A stretch of DNA of 64,000 nucleotides, from contig NZ_CP142104.1 in the NCBI RefSeq assembly GCF_035751725.1, forward strand, positions 2,976,001-3,040,000. The letters are read 5' to 3'. Positions within the stretch are counted from its first letter, which is position 1; each line of letters starts with the position of its first letter. This DNA is from Pseudomonas frederiksbergensis (GTDB taxonomy: Bacteria > Pseudomonadota > Gammaproteobacteria > Pseudomonadales > Pseudomonadaceae). The notes beneath the pieces were generated by a model. That model saw nothing but the letters and a program-made list of their open reading frames with translations. It made no database searches and was not told the origin of the DNA. This document shows positions 54,555 through 63,892 of this stretch, in pieces. Both the position numbers and the translations under genes were made by a program.

Positions 54555-57050
54555 TCAGCCCCGCGCACGGCGATGATCAATGAAAAATGGCTTGCCCACC
54601 CCGATTCGATCCGAAGCCTTCGGTGCGTTTGCCGCCTGGCTGTCCTGGCCGTCGACATACCAATAGCAATGCTGCACGGCCCGGGTAATGCCTACGTACG
54701 CCAAACGCAGGATCTCATCGCGCTGCGCCGAGTCATACGGCTCGGCATCGCCTTCCTGGCCCAGCCCAGCCAGGCGATAGATCTGGTTCTTGTAGGGCGA
54801 GCGCGTCAAATGTTGGCAGTCGCCCACCAGGAACACCGCATCCGCCTGGAGGCCCTTGGCGCTGTGGTAGGTCATCTGCCGGAGACGTCGCTGGGCATAC
54901 GGTAAGCTAGAATCAACATTAACTGTTGGCTCTATATACTTTTGAATCAACGACTTATCGCCGCTTCTTCGATACAAAATCAAGATCGAATCACCGTTGC
55001 GGTAATGTTCCTCGATTCTCCTTGCCAAGCCTTCATCGTCCCGCTCCATCACGTTGACTGGGCTTGGTGACAGAGCCTCTCCGCTGGCCTTGGCTTTTTT
55101 GCCAGGAATGGAAGGTGCCGCTCGCACGATGTGTTCGGCCGCGTCGATGATGTACTGGTGGCTACGGTAGTTGTCGGTGAGCATGACCCGTGTATGGGCC
55201 GGCGACCGAAATTGCTTGGTGAAATCCATGAAAAAACTCGGCGAGCTGCCACGCCATCCGTAGATCGACTGCCAGTCGTCGCCGACGCACAGCAACGATG
55301 TCCGCTGGGCGCTCCGCCCCACATGCATGGCGGGGCCGCGCTTGCGCACCTCACCCAAGGTCGCCCGCAACCAGGAGACGATCTGTGGCGAAACGTCCTG
55401 GAACTCGTCGATCATCAAGTGCGACATGGGCCTTAGCAACGCGTCATCGAGCAGCTTGAAGTTTTCCGGAGAATGCTCACTGAACAGCGAGAACATCCGG
55501 TTATAGGTCATCACCGGCGGAGACTGGTCCAGCAGATGGTCTTCAAAACCTCGCCAGAAACGGCTCAGCGCCTCGAAAAAATGCCGGTCTGGATCGTCCT
55601 GGGAGAAACACAGCCTGCCAACGGCATCCGGTACATCCAGTCCGAGGTTCTCGATGAAACCTGCCGCCGACACGAAACAATCCAGCAAAGGGGCCGAGCC
55701 CAACTCTCCCTGGATCTTGTAATCAAAGCCGGGGCCAGCCGTGGCATTACCGGCCAAGGAGGCCAGGACCCGCTTGGCCTCCTCATAACTGTCCAGCCAT
55801 ATCAATGGCTTACGACAGAAAGCTTGAAACAGGGTTCGCTTTACTGCCCATTCGGCACGCAGGCTCAGCTTGGCCCCGGGTCGACTCAACTGAGCGTTTT
55901 CCCGCGGATCGAACCCCAGCATCACCCAAGCGTCGAGGGCCGGGATGTAGCCATGGCAGAAAAACCTAGATCCGTTGATTTCAAACCTTTCTCGCTTGGG
56001 CTCAACGCCTTTGATAGGCCAGGCGCCCGCACGAAACCATAGGTCTTCGATTGCGTCGCTCAGCGCTTCGTCGCGCTGGGCCGCCAGCTCGGTGACGGCC
56101 ATACGCTTCTGCACGTCAGGGTGATCGCGCTCCAGCTCCTTGAGTTGCAGGGCGTGACGGGAAAGCGATCTGATCAGCTCACGGAAACGCTCATCACGCT
56201 GGTAAAGCCCGTGGTAGCAGGCATTGAGTTGCTGGCGCTGGGCATCGTTGATGCGTAGATCGAACGGATTAGCCTGGGCATCCTCGTCGTCCGTCCCCGT
56301 ACGATGGCTCAGTGTTTCAAAGGCCTGGAGCCGTTCGAACCCCGGCAGGCTGCGAACCATGGGCAGGATACGAGAATGGAAGGTTCGCACCAGATCGCGT
56401 GCCTCCTTTACGCTGATCGCTCGCCCCCAAAGCGAAAAGACCGAGATGAGCTTCTCGATGAAATCCTTGCGCGACTCCCGGGTAAACGTCACCACTGTCA
56501 TCGAGCCCAGCTCGAACCCCAGGTACTGGGAGAGCAGCACGATGCGCAGCACCAGGGTAGTCGACTTGCCCGCGCCCGCCCCGGCAATGACCGAGGTCGT
56601 CGGCGTATCGCTGAAAATCATTTTCCACTGGGCATTGCTGGGCTGTGCATGGGCCGGCAACAACCGGGCAACGTCGGCCTTCATGCGTTTTTTCAGGTCG
56701 GCCGTCAATGGCAAGCGCCAATCGTCGAACAAGAGATCATCGACCTTGGGCGCCGGATGCTCCGTGCTTCGCGAATCGCGGATCAACAAGACTTGGCGAC
56801 CTTCTTCCAACCCCTCGGCCTTGCCTTCGCTGAAACCATAGTCAAACCCGGCAGTGTGGCCGCTGCGAAAGCCATCGGCCTGGCCGTGCAGCCAGGACGC
56901 CCGGTGCTGGGCGCGCAAGCGTGTCAGGCCGTGGCCAAAGAAACGCGCAGCCAGGCGCTTGAACCAAGGCATCTGGGCCAACGGCAGAAGATCGGGGGGA
57001 AGATCAGGACGGTGTTGCGACACGCTGAAGACTCCGCTACTCAGAACCAT
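54555..57050 (-). CDS. UvrD/HelIV-like superfamily 1 DNA helicase
   Basis: ATP-dependent 3'-5' helicase of 831 aa. After an N-terminal ~130-residue region that includes a Gly-rich segment (GFRSGHTAGFDYGFSEGKAEG), SF1A motifs appear: Walker A VIAGAGAGKSTTLVLR near 155, VVTFTRESRKDFIEKL (Ia), LMIDEFQDVSPQIVSW (II), LLCVGDDWQSIYGWRG (III), LTDNYRSHQYII (IV), MTYHSAKGLQADAVFL (V) and LRLAYVGITRAVQHCY (VI). The layout resembles E. coli HelD more than UvrD or Rep. The start may instead be at 56972 (MPWFKRLAARFF). No partner gene is adjacent; a role in repair or restart is the family expectation. Confidence 0.89.
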   Translation of the reverse strand: MVLSSGVFSVSQHRPDLPPDLLPLAQMPWFKRLAARFFGHGLTRLRAQHRASWLHGQADGFRSGHTAGFDYGFSEGKAEGLEEGRQVLLIRDSRSTEHPAPKVDDLLFDDWRLPLTADLKKRMKADVARLLPAHAQPSNAQWKMIFSDTPTTSVIAGAGAGKSTTLVLRIVLLSQYLGFELGSMTVVTFTRESRKDFIEKLISVFSLWGRAISVKEARDLVRTFHSRILPMVRSLPGFERLQAFETLSHRTGTDDEDAQANPFDLRINDAQRQQLNACYHGLYQRDERFRELIRSLSRHALQLKELERDHPDVQKRMAVTELAAQRDEALSDAIEDLWFRAGAWPIKGVEPKRERFEINGSRFFCHGYIPALDAWVMLGFDPRENAQLSRPGAKLSLRAEWAVKRTLFQAFCRKPLIWLDSYEEAKRVLASLAGNATAGPGFDYKIQGELGSAPLLDCFVSAAGFIENLGLDVPDAVGRLCFSQDDPDRHFFEALSRFWRGFEDHLLDQSPPVMTYNRMFSLFSEHSPENFKLLDDALLRPMSHLMIDEFQDVSPQIVSWLRATLGEVRKRGPAMHVGRSAQRTSLLCVGDDWQSIYGWRGSSPSFFMDFTKQFRSPAHTRVMLTDNYRSHQYIIDAAEHIVRAAPSIPGKKAKASGEALSPSPVNVMERDDEGLARRIEEHYRNGDSILILYRRSGDKSLIQKYIEPTVNVDSSLPYAQRRLRQMTYHSAKGLQADAVFLVGDCQHLTRSPYKNQIYRLAGLGQEGDAEPYDSAQRDEILRLAYVGITRAVQHCYWYVDGQDSQAANAPKASDRIGVGKPFFIDHRRARG

Positions 57051-57244
57051 GGCGACTATGGTGTCTGGATTTAACAGCGGATTCCAGCCAAAAGCTTTTA
57101 ATTCATGGATTTGGACGATGAATTGAAAGTGGCATGGCAGGTTGGCATGCGATGTTCAGGGGTGGTGATTCGCGAGCGGGCTTGCCGTCACACCCGGATC
57201 TGCATCGCTGCAAATGCCGGGTGGAAGCGATAAAGATCGTCTGG

Positions 57245-58891
57245 TTACTGCCCGGAAATGGCGCCATCCACCAGCGCCTGCGCCTCGACGACCAACTGTT
57301 TCAGGTGCTCGTCGCTCACGAAGCTTTCCGCGTAGATCTTGTAGATGTCTTCGGTGCCGGATGGACGCGCAGCGAACCAGCCGTTCTCCGTCATTACTTT
57401 CAAGCCGCCGATCGCCTGGTCGTTGCCCGGCGCATGGCTGAGGATGTTCTGGATCGTTTCCCCGGCCAGTTGGGTGGACTGGACCTGATCCGGCGACAGC
57501 TTGCTCAGTAATGCTTTTTGCTGCGCACTGGCCTTGGCGTCGACGCGCACCGAGAACGGTTCGCCCAACTCGTCGGTCAGGCCGCGATAGGCCTGGCTTG
57601 GATCACGGCCAGTGCGGGCGGTCATTTCCGCAGCCAGCAGTGCCGGGATCAGGCCGTCCTTATCGGTACTCCAGACGCCTCCGTCCTTGCGCAGGAACGA
57701 GGCGCCGGCGCTTTCTTCGCCGCCGAAACCGAGGGAACCGTCAAACAGCCCATCGGCAAACCACTTGAAGCCCACCGGGACTTCATAGAGGCGCCGCCCC
57801 AGGCGCTTGGCCACGCGATCGATCAGGCCGCTGCTGACAACGGTCTTGCCGACGGCAGCGTCGGCGCGCCATTGCGGGCGGTTCTGGAACAGATAATCGA
57901 TGGCTACCGCAAGGTAGTTGTTCGGCGCCAACAGCCCACCGCTTGGGGTCACGATGCCGTGGCGGTCATGATCCGGATCGCAGGCGAACGCCACGTCGAA
58001 ACGTTCCTTCAGGCCGATCAGGCCTTGCATCGCGTGGCTGGAAGAAGGGTCCATGCGGATTTGTCCGTCCCAGTCGACCGTCATGAAGCGGAAAGTCGAG
58101 TCCACGTGCGTGTTGACCACCTCCAGATCCAGGCGGTAGTGCTCGGCTATGGCCGGCCAGTAGCGCACGCCCGCACCGCCCAGCGGGTCGACGCCCAGGC
58201 GCAACCCGGCATTGCGGATGGCATCGAAATCGATGACGTTGACCAGATCTGCCACGTAGGTATTGAGGAAGTCATGGCGGTGGGTCGTGTCAGCCTTGAG
58301 CGCCTGCTCGAGGCTGACACGCTTGACGCCGGCCAGTTGATTGGCGAGCAGCTCATTGGCCTTGGCTTCGATCCACTTGGTGATATGGGTGTCGGCCGGG
58401 CCACCGTTGGTTGGGTTGTATTTATAGCCCCCGCTTTGCGGCGGGTTGTGGGATGGCGTGATGACGATGCCGTCCGCCAGCCCCGTGGTACGGCCACGGT
58501 TGTAGCAGAGGATGGCATGGGAAACCGCCGGTGTCGGTGTGTATTCGTCACCCTCGGCGATCATCACGGTCACGCCGTTGGCAGCCAGCACCTCCAACGC
58601 GCTGGCACCCGCCGGCGTCGACAACGCATGGGTATCGATACCCACGAACAATGGCCCGTTGATGCCCTGGGCCTCACGGTACAGGCAGATCGCCTGGCTG
58701 ATGGCCAACACGTGCCATTCATTGAAGCCCAAGTCGAACGAACTGCCCCGATGGCCCGATGTGCCAAAAGCGACGCGCTGGGTGGCAACCGAGGCATCAG
58801 GCCGACCCGTGTAATAGGCTGTCACCAGTCGCGGGATATCGATCAACAATTCTGCCGGTGCCGGCTTACCCGCAAATGGACTGACTGTCAT
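57245..58891 (-). CDS. pgm: Phosphoglucomutase (alpha-D-glucose phosphate-specific)
   Basis: Enzyme of 548 aa interconverting glucose-1-phosphate and glucose-6-phosphate for glycogen, trehalose and surface polysaccharide synthesis. It matches E. coli Pgm in length and motifs: [13 protein letters not shown], the phosphoserine loop [19 protein letters not shown], the Mg2+ loop [19 protein letters not shown], sugar-binding [17 protein letters not shown] and phosphate-binding [17 protein letters not shown]. It stands as a single gene, 92 bp upstream of which the MocR-type gene ends. No sugar operon surrounds it. Confidence 0.95.
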   Translation of the reverse strand: MTVSPFAGKPAPAELLIDIPRLVTAYYTGRPDASVATQRVAFGTSGHRGSSFDLGFNEWHVLAISQAICLYREAQGINGPLFVGIDTHALSTPAGASALEVLAANGVTVMIAEGDEYTPTPAVSHAILCYNRGRTTGLADGIVITPSHNPPQSGGYKYNPTNGGPADTHITKWIEAKANELLANQLAGVKRVSLEQALKADTTHRHDFLNTYVADLVNVIDFDAIRNAGLRLGVDPLGGAGVRYWPAIAEHYRLDLEVVNTHVDSTFRFMTVDWDGQIRMDPSSSHAMQGLIGLKERFDVAFACDPDHDRHGIVTPSGGLLAPNNYLAVAIDYLFQNRPQWRADAAVGKTVVSSGLIDRVAKRLGRRLYEVPVGFKWFADGLFDGSLGFGGEESAGASFLRKDGGVWSTDKDGLIPALLAAEMTARTGRDPSQAYRGLTDELGEPFSVRVDAKASAQQKALLSKLSPDQVQSTQLAGETIQNILSHAPGNDQAIGGLKVMTENGWFAARPSGTEDIYKIYAESFVSDEHLKQLVVEAQALVDGAISGQ

Positions 58892-58983
58892 GCAAAAAAC
58901 CTCGGAGTGGAGTGGCTCGAAAATGGATGCAGTTTACTGACAGTTCGACCGCCACGCGATGGGTTCGATCCATCGCACTGCGG

Positions 58984-60402
58984 TCATGACTGTTCGAGCC
59001 TCAGAGCGTCGGCCAATGCGCAAAACGCAGCGTCTGGGTCGCTCACCCCGTTGAATGCATGGGTCAAGCGCAGATTCTGCCCATACAGCCCCTGGATGCT
59101 GAACAGCTCCCCTGGGGCAATGACGATGCGCCTGGCGAGCAATCGCTGGAAAACCCCACGCATATCCGCTTGTCGCGATGACCGCGCCCACACCGTTGCG
59201 CCCCCCTCGGGCTCGACCCATTGCAGACAGTCCCCCAGCCGATCGCGCATCAGTTGTGTCGTCGAGGCGGCGCTCTCGCGCAACAGGCGCCGCAACACCA
59301 GCAGGTGTTGGTCTATGCGACCGTTTCCATACAAGCGAGCGATCGCTTTCTGGCGGATCGGTGACAGACGAAACGCTCGCAGCAGAAAATATCGCTGTAG
59401 CTTCAACGTCAATTGCCGTGACAACACGTAGCCGTAGGGCGCCTCGGGGCCTATGGTTTTTTCAAATGTGGAATAGACAATCAGCCGGTCTGGGTCGAGC
59501 AGTTCCCGCAAGGGCGTATTGCCTGGCTCGAATGCAAGATCGGTATAACTGTCGTTTTCCAATACCCAGCAGCCGCGCAGGTCAAGCAGATGGGCAATGG
59601 CCTGGCGGTTGGCTTCGCTTTTCAACGTGCCCATGGGCATGTTCAGGACTGAAGAAAGCACCACCAGTCGGACGGTTTCGGTCGCCAGCAGTCGTTCCAA
59701 CTGGTCGATATCGACGTCGCCGCCCACCAGCAGCGGAAGCTCGATGACCTTGATGTCAGCCGCTTGCAGCAAACGCAGCACCGTCCAGTCACAGGGCGAT
59801 TCGACAAGGACCGTATCCCCCTTGAGGGCCAACACCGCAATCAGAATTTCCAGGACCCCGCGCAGATCAGCGCCAATGTAGACATCATCGGCATTCCAGC
59901 ACCGGGCCGGCGATGAGGTATAGCGCGCCGCCAGCGCCATGCGCAACTCCTGTTCCCCCCAGGGTTGCGACGGCATTTGCGACGTGCGCGGATACTGGCG
60001 CAGCAACTCGCGCTCAAGCAATAGAAGTGGACTGTCCAGTGACTGCAACGATGCCGGCTCATCGGCGCTGAGCACCAGCATGCCTGGCCGGCGCGCGTTG
60101 ACGTACAAGGTTTCGAGCAAGTCGTCTCCGTCGCCCAGGGCGGTCACGCAAGGCACTGGCAAGGCGTAATAGCCGGATTTGGCAACCGAATAGACCCTGC
60201 CCTCCTTTTCCAGCAAGGAATAGGCGTACTGAATAGTGGAAATGGAGACGTTCAGTCGCTCAGCCAACTGGCGCAACGACGGCAAACGTACACGGGGATC
60301 AGCGCCCAGCTCATTGATCAGGTTTGTCAGGTATCGATAGACCGCCTGGTAGGCGAAATCGGTTTCACGACTTCCCTTCATAATGCGAGACCAGCGAAAC
60401 AT
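58984..60402 (-). CDS. MocR-type (GntR-aminotransferase) regulator with altered PLP pocket
   Basis: Regulator of 472 aa. Residues ~15-85 are a GntR winged helix (VRLPSLRQLAERLNVSISTIQYAYSLLE), and ~120-465 an aminotransferase-like domain. The PLP lysine is kept (STFEKTIGP), but other usual contacts differ. The Asn before Pro reads LNMPMG (Met for Asn), the Asp that pairs with the pyridine nitrogen reads ENDSY (Asn), and the Arg seven residues after the Lys is Pro (GPEAPYGY). The C-terminal carboxylate Arg is kept (QNLRLTHAF). The pocket may bind a different ligand. It lies 54 bp after the unknown 495-aa gene on the same strand. The start may be at 60402 or 60381. Confidence 0.85.
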   Translation of the reverse strand: MFRWSRIMKGSRETDFAYQAVYRYLTNLINELGADPRVRLPSLRQLAERLNVSISTIQYAYSLLEKEGRVYSVAKSGYYALPVPCVTALGDGDDLLETLYVNARRPGMLVLSADEPASLQSLDSPLLLLERELLRQYPRTSQMPSQPWGEQELRMALAARYTSSPARCWNADDVYIGADLRGVLEILIAVLALKGDTVLVESPCDWTVLRLLQAADIKVIELPLLVGGDVDIDQLERLLATETVRLVVLSSVLNMPMGTLKSEANRQAIAHLLDLRGCWVLENDSYTDLAFEPGNTPLRELLDPDRLIVYSTFEKTIGPEAPYGYVLSRQLTLKLQRYFLLRAFRLSPIRQKAIARLYGNGRIDQHLLVLRRLLRESAASTTQLMRDRLGDCLQWVEPEGGATVWARSSRQADMRGVFQRLLARRIVIAPGELFSIQGLYGQNLRLTHAFNGVSDPDAAFCALADALRLEQS

Positions 60403-60456
60403 GCCTTTACCGGCCGTGCCGGGACGGTGGAAACGAAATCCCTCAAACCTGGCTCC

Positions 60457-61944
60457 TCAGCGTCGCGCCGAGCGTTCGCACAGCTCGTCGACGTCCTGCC
60501 CGTCCTCGTCCTGATCGAAAATCCCGACAGTCGAATGGCGAACGGCCGCCGACACAGTTTCCTGCTCGGTACAGGCGATGGGGGTCCGGTACAACGTGCG
60601 AAGCATGGGAACCGACAACCCGCTCACTTCCGTCATCCATTGCTCCACCTGGTCACCTCCGGTGCCACCCTGCAACGCCTTGTGCAGCTCGGGCATCCCC
60701 ACCAGCATGCCGGGATGACAGCAGCGCAGGTAGTGCTCCAGGCCCACGCCGCTATCAACAAAGGGCGCGTACAACATGCACACCAGTTGCGTTTCGTTGA
60801 TCCCCAGGACTTCACTCACTTCGGCGGCGGCCTTGGCGCGACGCTCGGGTATGGCCGAAGGTGAACCGAACAACTCCTGTACCTGCTGGCAGACATGCAT
60901 CGGCATTTGCTTGCGATGCATGATCATGACCGTGCGCTGGACATAGTCGCCATAGCCGGTCTCGTAGCTACGCCCTTGCAGGTAACACGCCTGCAGGCCG
61001 TACAGATGGGCCGACAGATATGGGCTGAGGTACTCGTGTTCGAGCGTCGGCGCGACGAGCGCATCGGGGCGCACCCTTAGAAACTCGCTGAACAAAGCCC
61101 AGTTGCTTTCTTCGAGCCGCTCGCCCATCAAGTCGTCGATGCTGACGTGCCCTATTCGCCGACAAGCCTCGAAATGCCCTTCGGGCCGCCATGGCCCCAG
61201 GCAATCCTGCCCATAGAAGCGCCGGAACAGCTCACCGCCCAGATTATCGAGCTGTGCGAGGAGCCCATCGAAACCACTGCTCGGATCAACGACCTGGCCG
61301 ATCTTTCGGGCGACGCGATGAAGCCCCGTCATGAACTGCCTTTGCTGGCGTATCGTATCGCTGGTGACCCAGGAGTCGACGCCCGCCTCCCAACGCGCCA
61401 TGTTCCTGTAGAACTCCGCCATCGCCAGGTAACCGTCGTCGCCCAACCCCAGGAGGCTGTCAGCCGAGCGCAGGTGTCCGAACATCAGCAGGTCCACTCG
61501 ATTGGCCGCGCGTCCTGCAGCCGATAGCGGTTTCCTGTGATTGAATGGCAGCACCTCGCGATTGTCCGCCATCAACAGCTCGACCCGGGAATCGTCATAG
61601 ACGAACAGCGCGCTGTAGCAGCGATGGATGTTTTCCAGGGTAGCTTGCGAAGTCTCCCCTATTCGCGGGGTGACAATGCGCAGGTTGAACGTAGCCGGGT
61701 GCCGCCCAGCGATGCTCAACTGCGCCGCCCGAAGGGCCGTGAGGACATAGAAGCCTTCCCGGCTGCCGTTCTGGACCATCAGCACGCGATAGTCGCCAAT
61801 TCGGTCAATGCCGCCGGCGGCCACGATCAAACGCTGGATCAAAAGCTGCAACGCGGTGCGTTCCGCGCGGGAATAGAAGTCCAGCAAGCGTTGCAATATC
61901 TGTTGATATACGTAAGTCATCGCCTGCTCATGAATTGCACTCAT
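60457..61944 (-). CDS. Unrecognised 495-aa protein upstream of the MocR-type gene
   Basis: I do not recognise this protein. It is soluble by appearance: no signal peptide or spans. The N-terminus is helical (TALQLLIQRLIVAAGGIDR), followed by a mixed alpha/beta stretch with VLMVQNGSREGFYVLTALRAA and NLRIVTPRIGETSQATL. The rest is mostly helical, with FRRFYGQDCLGPWRPEGHFEA and HEYLSPYLSAHLYGLQACYLQG. The C-terminal ~30 residues are acidic (DQDEDGQDVDE). Cys and His residues occur but form no known motif. The start at 61944 has an AGG 9 bp upstream. It forms a probable operon with the MocR-type gene, which may regulate it; a possible small ORF is divergent 60 bp away. Confidence 0.72.
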   Translation of the reverse strand: MSAIHEQAMTYVYQQILQRLLDFYSRAERTALQLLIQRLIVAAGGIDRIGDYRVLMVQNGSREGFYVLTALRAAQLSIAGRHPATFNLRIVTPRIGETSQATLENIHRCYSALFVYDDSRVELLMADNREVLPFNHRKPLSAAGRAANRVDLLMFGHLRSADSLLGLGDDGYLAMAEFYRNMARWEAGVDSWVTSDTIRQQRQFMTGLHRVARKIGQVVDPSSGFDGLLAQLDNLGGELFRRFYGQDCLGPWRPEGHFEACRRIGHVSIDDLMGERLEESNWALFSEFLRVRPDALVAPTLEHEYLSPYLSAHLYGLQACYLQGRSYETGYGDYVQRTVMIMHRKQMPMHVCQQVQELFGSPSAIPERRAKAAAEVSEVLGINETQLVCMLYAPFVDSGVGLEHYLRCCHPGMLVGMPELHKALQGGTGGDQVEQWMTEVSGLSVPMLRTLYRTPIACTEQETVSAAVRHSTVGIFDQDEDGQDVDELCERSARR

Positions 61945-62004
61945 AACCATTTACCTGGAAATATCGATTGTCGGCGTGATTGCACGACGGGCCTGCCGAG
62001 ATGG

Positions 62005-62190
62005 ATGAATTTGTTATTGCAAACAGTATTAGCTGCAAGTTTAGTTCTTGCCTCTAGTAATTATTTGATACATATGCAAGAGTCATCCTACCTGTCCAAC
62101 AAGTCTCTCCCAAGGCCCTTATTTCATTGGGGAAAACTGAATAAACGGCGCGTCCTAGGAGATTTCTTACAGCGTCCCACAGACAATTAA
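62005..62190 (+). CDS. Possible small secreted or membrane peptide (61 aa)
   Basis: Frame of 61 codons starting at ATG 62005. The N-terminus is a hydrophobic stretch with signal-like character (MNLLLQTVLAASLVLASSN), followed by a basic, Pro/Ser-containing tail (SLPRPLFHWGKLNKRRVLGD). The ribosome site is weak (a GAG 7-9 bp upstream). It starts about 60 bp from the divergent 495-aa gene and lies in AT-richer DNA. It could be a real exported peptide or a chance frame. Confidence 0.25.
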   Translation: MNLLLQTVLAASLVLASSNYLIHMQESSYLSNKSLPRPLFHWGKLNKRRVLGDFLQRPTDN

Positions 62191-62566
62191 TACAGAAAAT
62201 CAGGAACGGCCCTATCCATATTTCGTCGTTGACTCTGCCCGATCTCTTCTGATGCCCACGAATAGAATTAGAGCAAGCAAGCACGACTTGAAACTGCACT
62301 TGGGGGTGTGACCCGACTGAACGCCTGTATCGCGTCATGACTTCTTCCTTGAGACTGAAACAAGCGTTCAATTATCAAGACTTAAATAATGATTAGAAGA
62401 TACAGATTGACAGCAAAAACCAGTTCAGTTGGTTTTGCCGATCACTTATGTCAGGAAACAGAGGGCGGCCGGCTTGAGGCTGCGGGCCAAGGCGTCATTC
62501 GCCAGGCGACCGCGAGCGGCGAACAGGACAGGCAGGAGCAAAGAATGGCCGGTTTGGCCGCAGACC

Positions 62567-62597
62567 GCGCAAGAGCCGTTAACAATGACTCTTGCGC
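62567..62597 (-). terminator. Hairpin after mexS, possible terminator
   Basis: Perfect 9-bp stem GCGCAAGAG (62567-62575) and CTCTTGCGC (62589-62597) with a 13-nt loop, located 12 bp beyond the mexS stop. No T-run follows on the mexS strand, so it may only block exonucleases or need Rho. Confidence 0.5.
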
Positions 62598-62608
62598 AAA
62601 GGGATGGA

Positions 62609-63634
62609 TCAAGCAGGATCGACTACCTGAAGGGCAACACGTTCACGGCAAGGGCACTCGCCCATGTAACGGTGGGCCTCAACGAACTCGGAGAACGGGA
62701 AAACCCGGGTCTTGAGCGGTAGCAGCACCCGATCGGCGGTAAGCTGATTGATATCGCGCAACGCGCGCTGCAAGGCCACCTGGTCCTGCACAATCCCCAG
62801 CTCCGGCTTACCGGTGAAATTGCCGATGCAGTGCACAAAGAACTGAATATTCTTCTGGAAGGCCGCGCATGCGGGAAATGGCGTCTGGTTGCCACCTTGC
62901 AAGCCATACAGCACCAGGCTGCCCCGCGGTGCCAGCACATCACCCAGCAGCGACATCTGTGGACCGCCAAGACCGTCGAACACCACGTCGACGCCACGGT
63001 TGTCCGTCAGCTTGTTGATTTGCATCAGCAAGTCCTGTTCTTCGGTGACGATCACCTTTTCAGCACCGAGCGACACCAGGTATTCACGCTCATCAGCTGT
63101 TTTGGTCGCCGCGATCACCCTGACACCCAAAGCCTTGCCCAACTGCACGAATGACGGGCCGGCGCAATGGCTGGCGTCGGTGACCAGGGCAAATTGCCCA
63201 GGCTTGACCCGCGCCAGGTCCATGTAGGCGAAATAGGCGATCAACAGCGGCGTGTAGTGCACGGCGGCCTCGATCGGGCTGAGCACGTCGGGATAGCGGG
63301 TCAGCGCGGTGCGTGGCAGCACGATGACCTCGCCATACACCGGATAATCGTTCGGGCTCTCTGCGGGGAAGCTGGCGACCTTGTCACCCACCGCCAGATC
63401 GTCGACCCCGTCGCCGACGGCGGTGACCACGCCGGCCATTTCATGGCCAAGCCCTGACGGCAGGCGCGCCTGGGACGACGCCAGGTTCTGGCGCCACAGG
63501 GTGTCATACCAACTGATGCCGATCGCTTCAACGCGGACCTGCACCTCTCCCGGCGCAGGAACAGCCGCCGCATGCTCTTCGCATTTGAGCACCTCGGCAC
63601 CGCCAAACTTGTGAAAACGGATCGTGCGGGACAT
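62609..63634 (-). CDS. mexS: MexS, MDR-superfamily oxidoreductase
   Basis: Oxidoreductase of 341 aa that I recognise as the orthologue of P. aeruginosa MexS (339 aa): SRTIRFHKFG, AEVLKCEEHAAA, VRVEAIGISWYDTLWRQNLA, HEMAGVVTAVGDGVDDLAVG, FALVTDASHCAGPSFVQLGK, VVFDGLGGPQMSLLGDVLAP and AFQKNIQFFVHCIGNFTGK all match from memory. The Rossmann NAD(P) region is around GVRVIAATK; the structural-zinc Cys cluster is absent. In P. aeruginosa, loss of MexS activates MexT and the MexEF-OprN pump, probably through build-up of electrophilic metabolites. The ATG at 63634 has GAGG 7 bp upstream. It is divergent from mexT. Confidence 0.92.
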   Translation of the reverse strand: MSRTIRFHKFGGAEVLKCEEHAAAVPAPGEVQVRVEAIGISWYDTLWRQNLASSQARLPSGLGHEMAGVVTAVGDGVDDLAVGDKVASFPAESPNDYPVYGEVIVLPRTALTRYPDVLSPIEAAVHYTPLLIAYFAYMDLARVKPGQFALVTDASHCAGPSFVQLGKALGVRVIAATKTADEREYLVSLGAEKVIVTEEQDLLMQINKLTDNRGVDVVFDGLGGPQMSLLGDVLAPRGSLVLYGLQGGNQTPFPACAAFQKNIQFFVHCIGNFTGKPELGIVQDQVALQRALRDINQLTADRVLLPLKTRVFPFSEFVEAHRYMGECPCRERVALQVVDPA

Positions 63635-63892
63635 CGCAAACCTCGTCAAAGTAACCTCTAATGCCATGAACTCTATCCGGGCTTTGTACCCAAGACCATC
63701 AGTGGCTATTAATAGTCGACATGCCTGTCATTGATTCCGCAGCAAGAATACCGAACCACTCCTGTAGGACTCATCCCCAAGAAAATGCATTTATCCGATG
63801 CAGAGCACCAGCCTTTCCCCGTAAGATTCATGCCGGCCATTGTTCTCATATGGCCGTCCACGTCAAGCTTGCCGAATCTGCCAGGACCCCAG
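63635..63892. promoter_or_regulatory. mexS-mexT divergent promoter region
   Basis: The 258-bp spacer should hold MexT (LysR-type) sites for mexS. A 10-bp perfect palindrome CTATTAATAG (63706-63715) next to ATCA (63698) and GTCGAC (63715-63720) resembles parts of the published MexT box, but the spacing does not match the full consensus. It is 72 bp from the mexS ATG, a suitable position for an activator site. Confidence 0.45.

Larger units (their letters stand above)
61945..62608. other. AT-richer intergenic region between the unknown gene and mexS
   Basis: The 664 bp have visibly lower GC than both neighbours from about 61951 to 62400. They contain the promoter region of the unknown gene, the possible small ORF at 62005-62190, a 7-bp hairpin near 62416-62436 (AAAACCA/TGGTTTT) and the mexS-side hairpin at 62567-62597. 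A 108-codon plus-strand frame from 62389 runs antisense into mexS and is not supported. The composition change suggests inserted or decayed DNA (inference). Confidence 0.6.

Noticed and set aside
62054..62371. Minus-strand 105-codon frame in the AT-rich gap
   Set aside because: No ribosome site or recognisable domain; it overlaps the somewhat better plus-strand small ORF.
62389..62715. Plus-strand 108-codon frame between the unknown gene and mexS
   Set aside because: Its second half is antisense to mexS, there is no ribosome site, and the translation is low-complexity.
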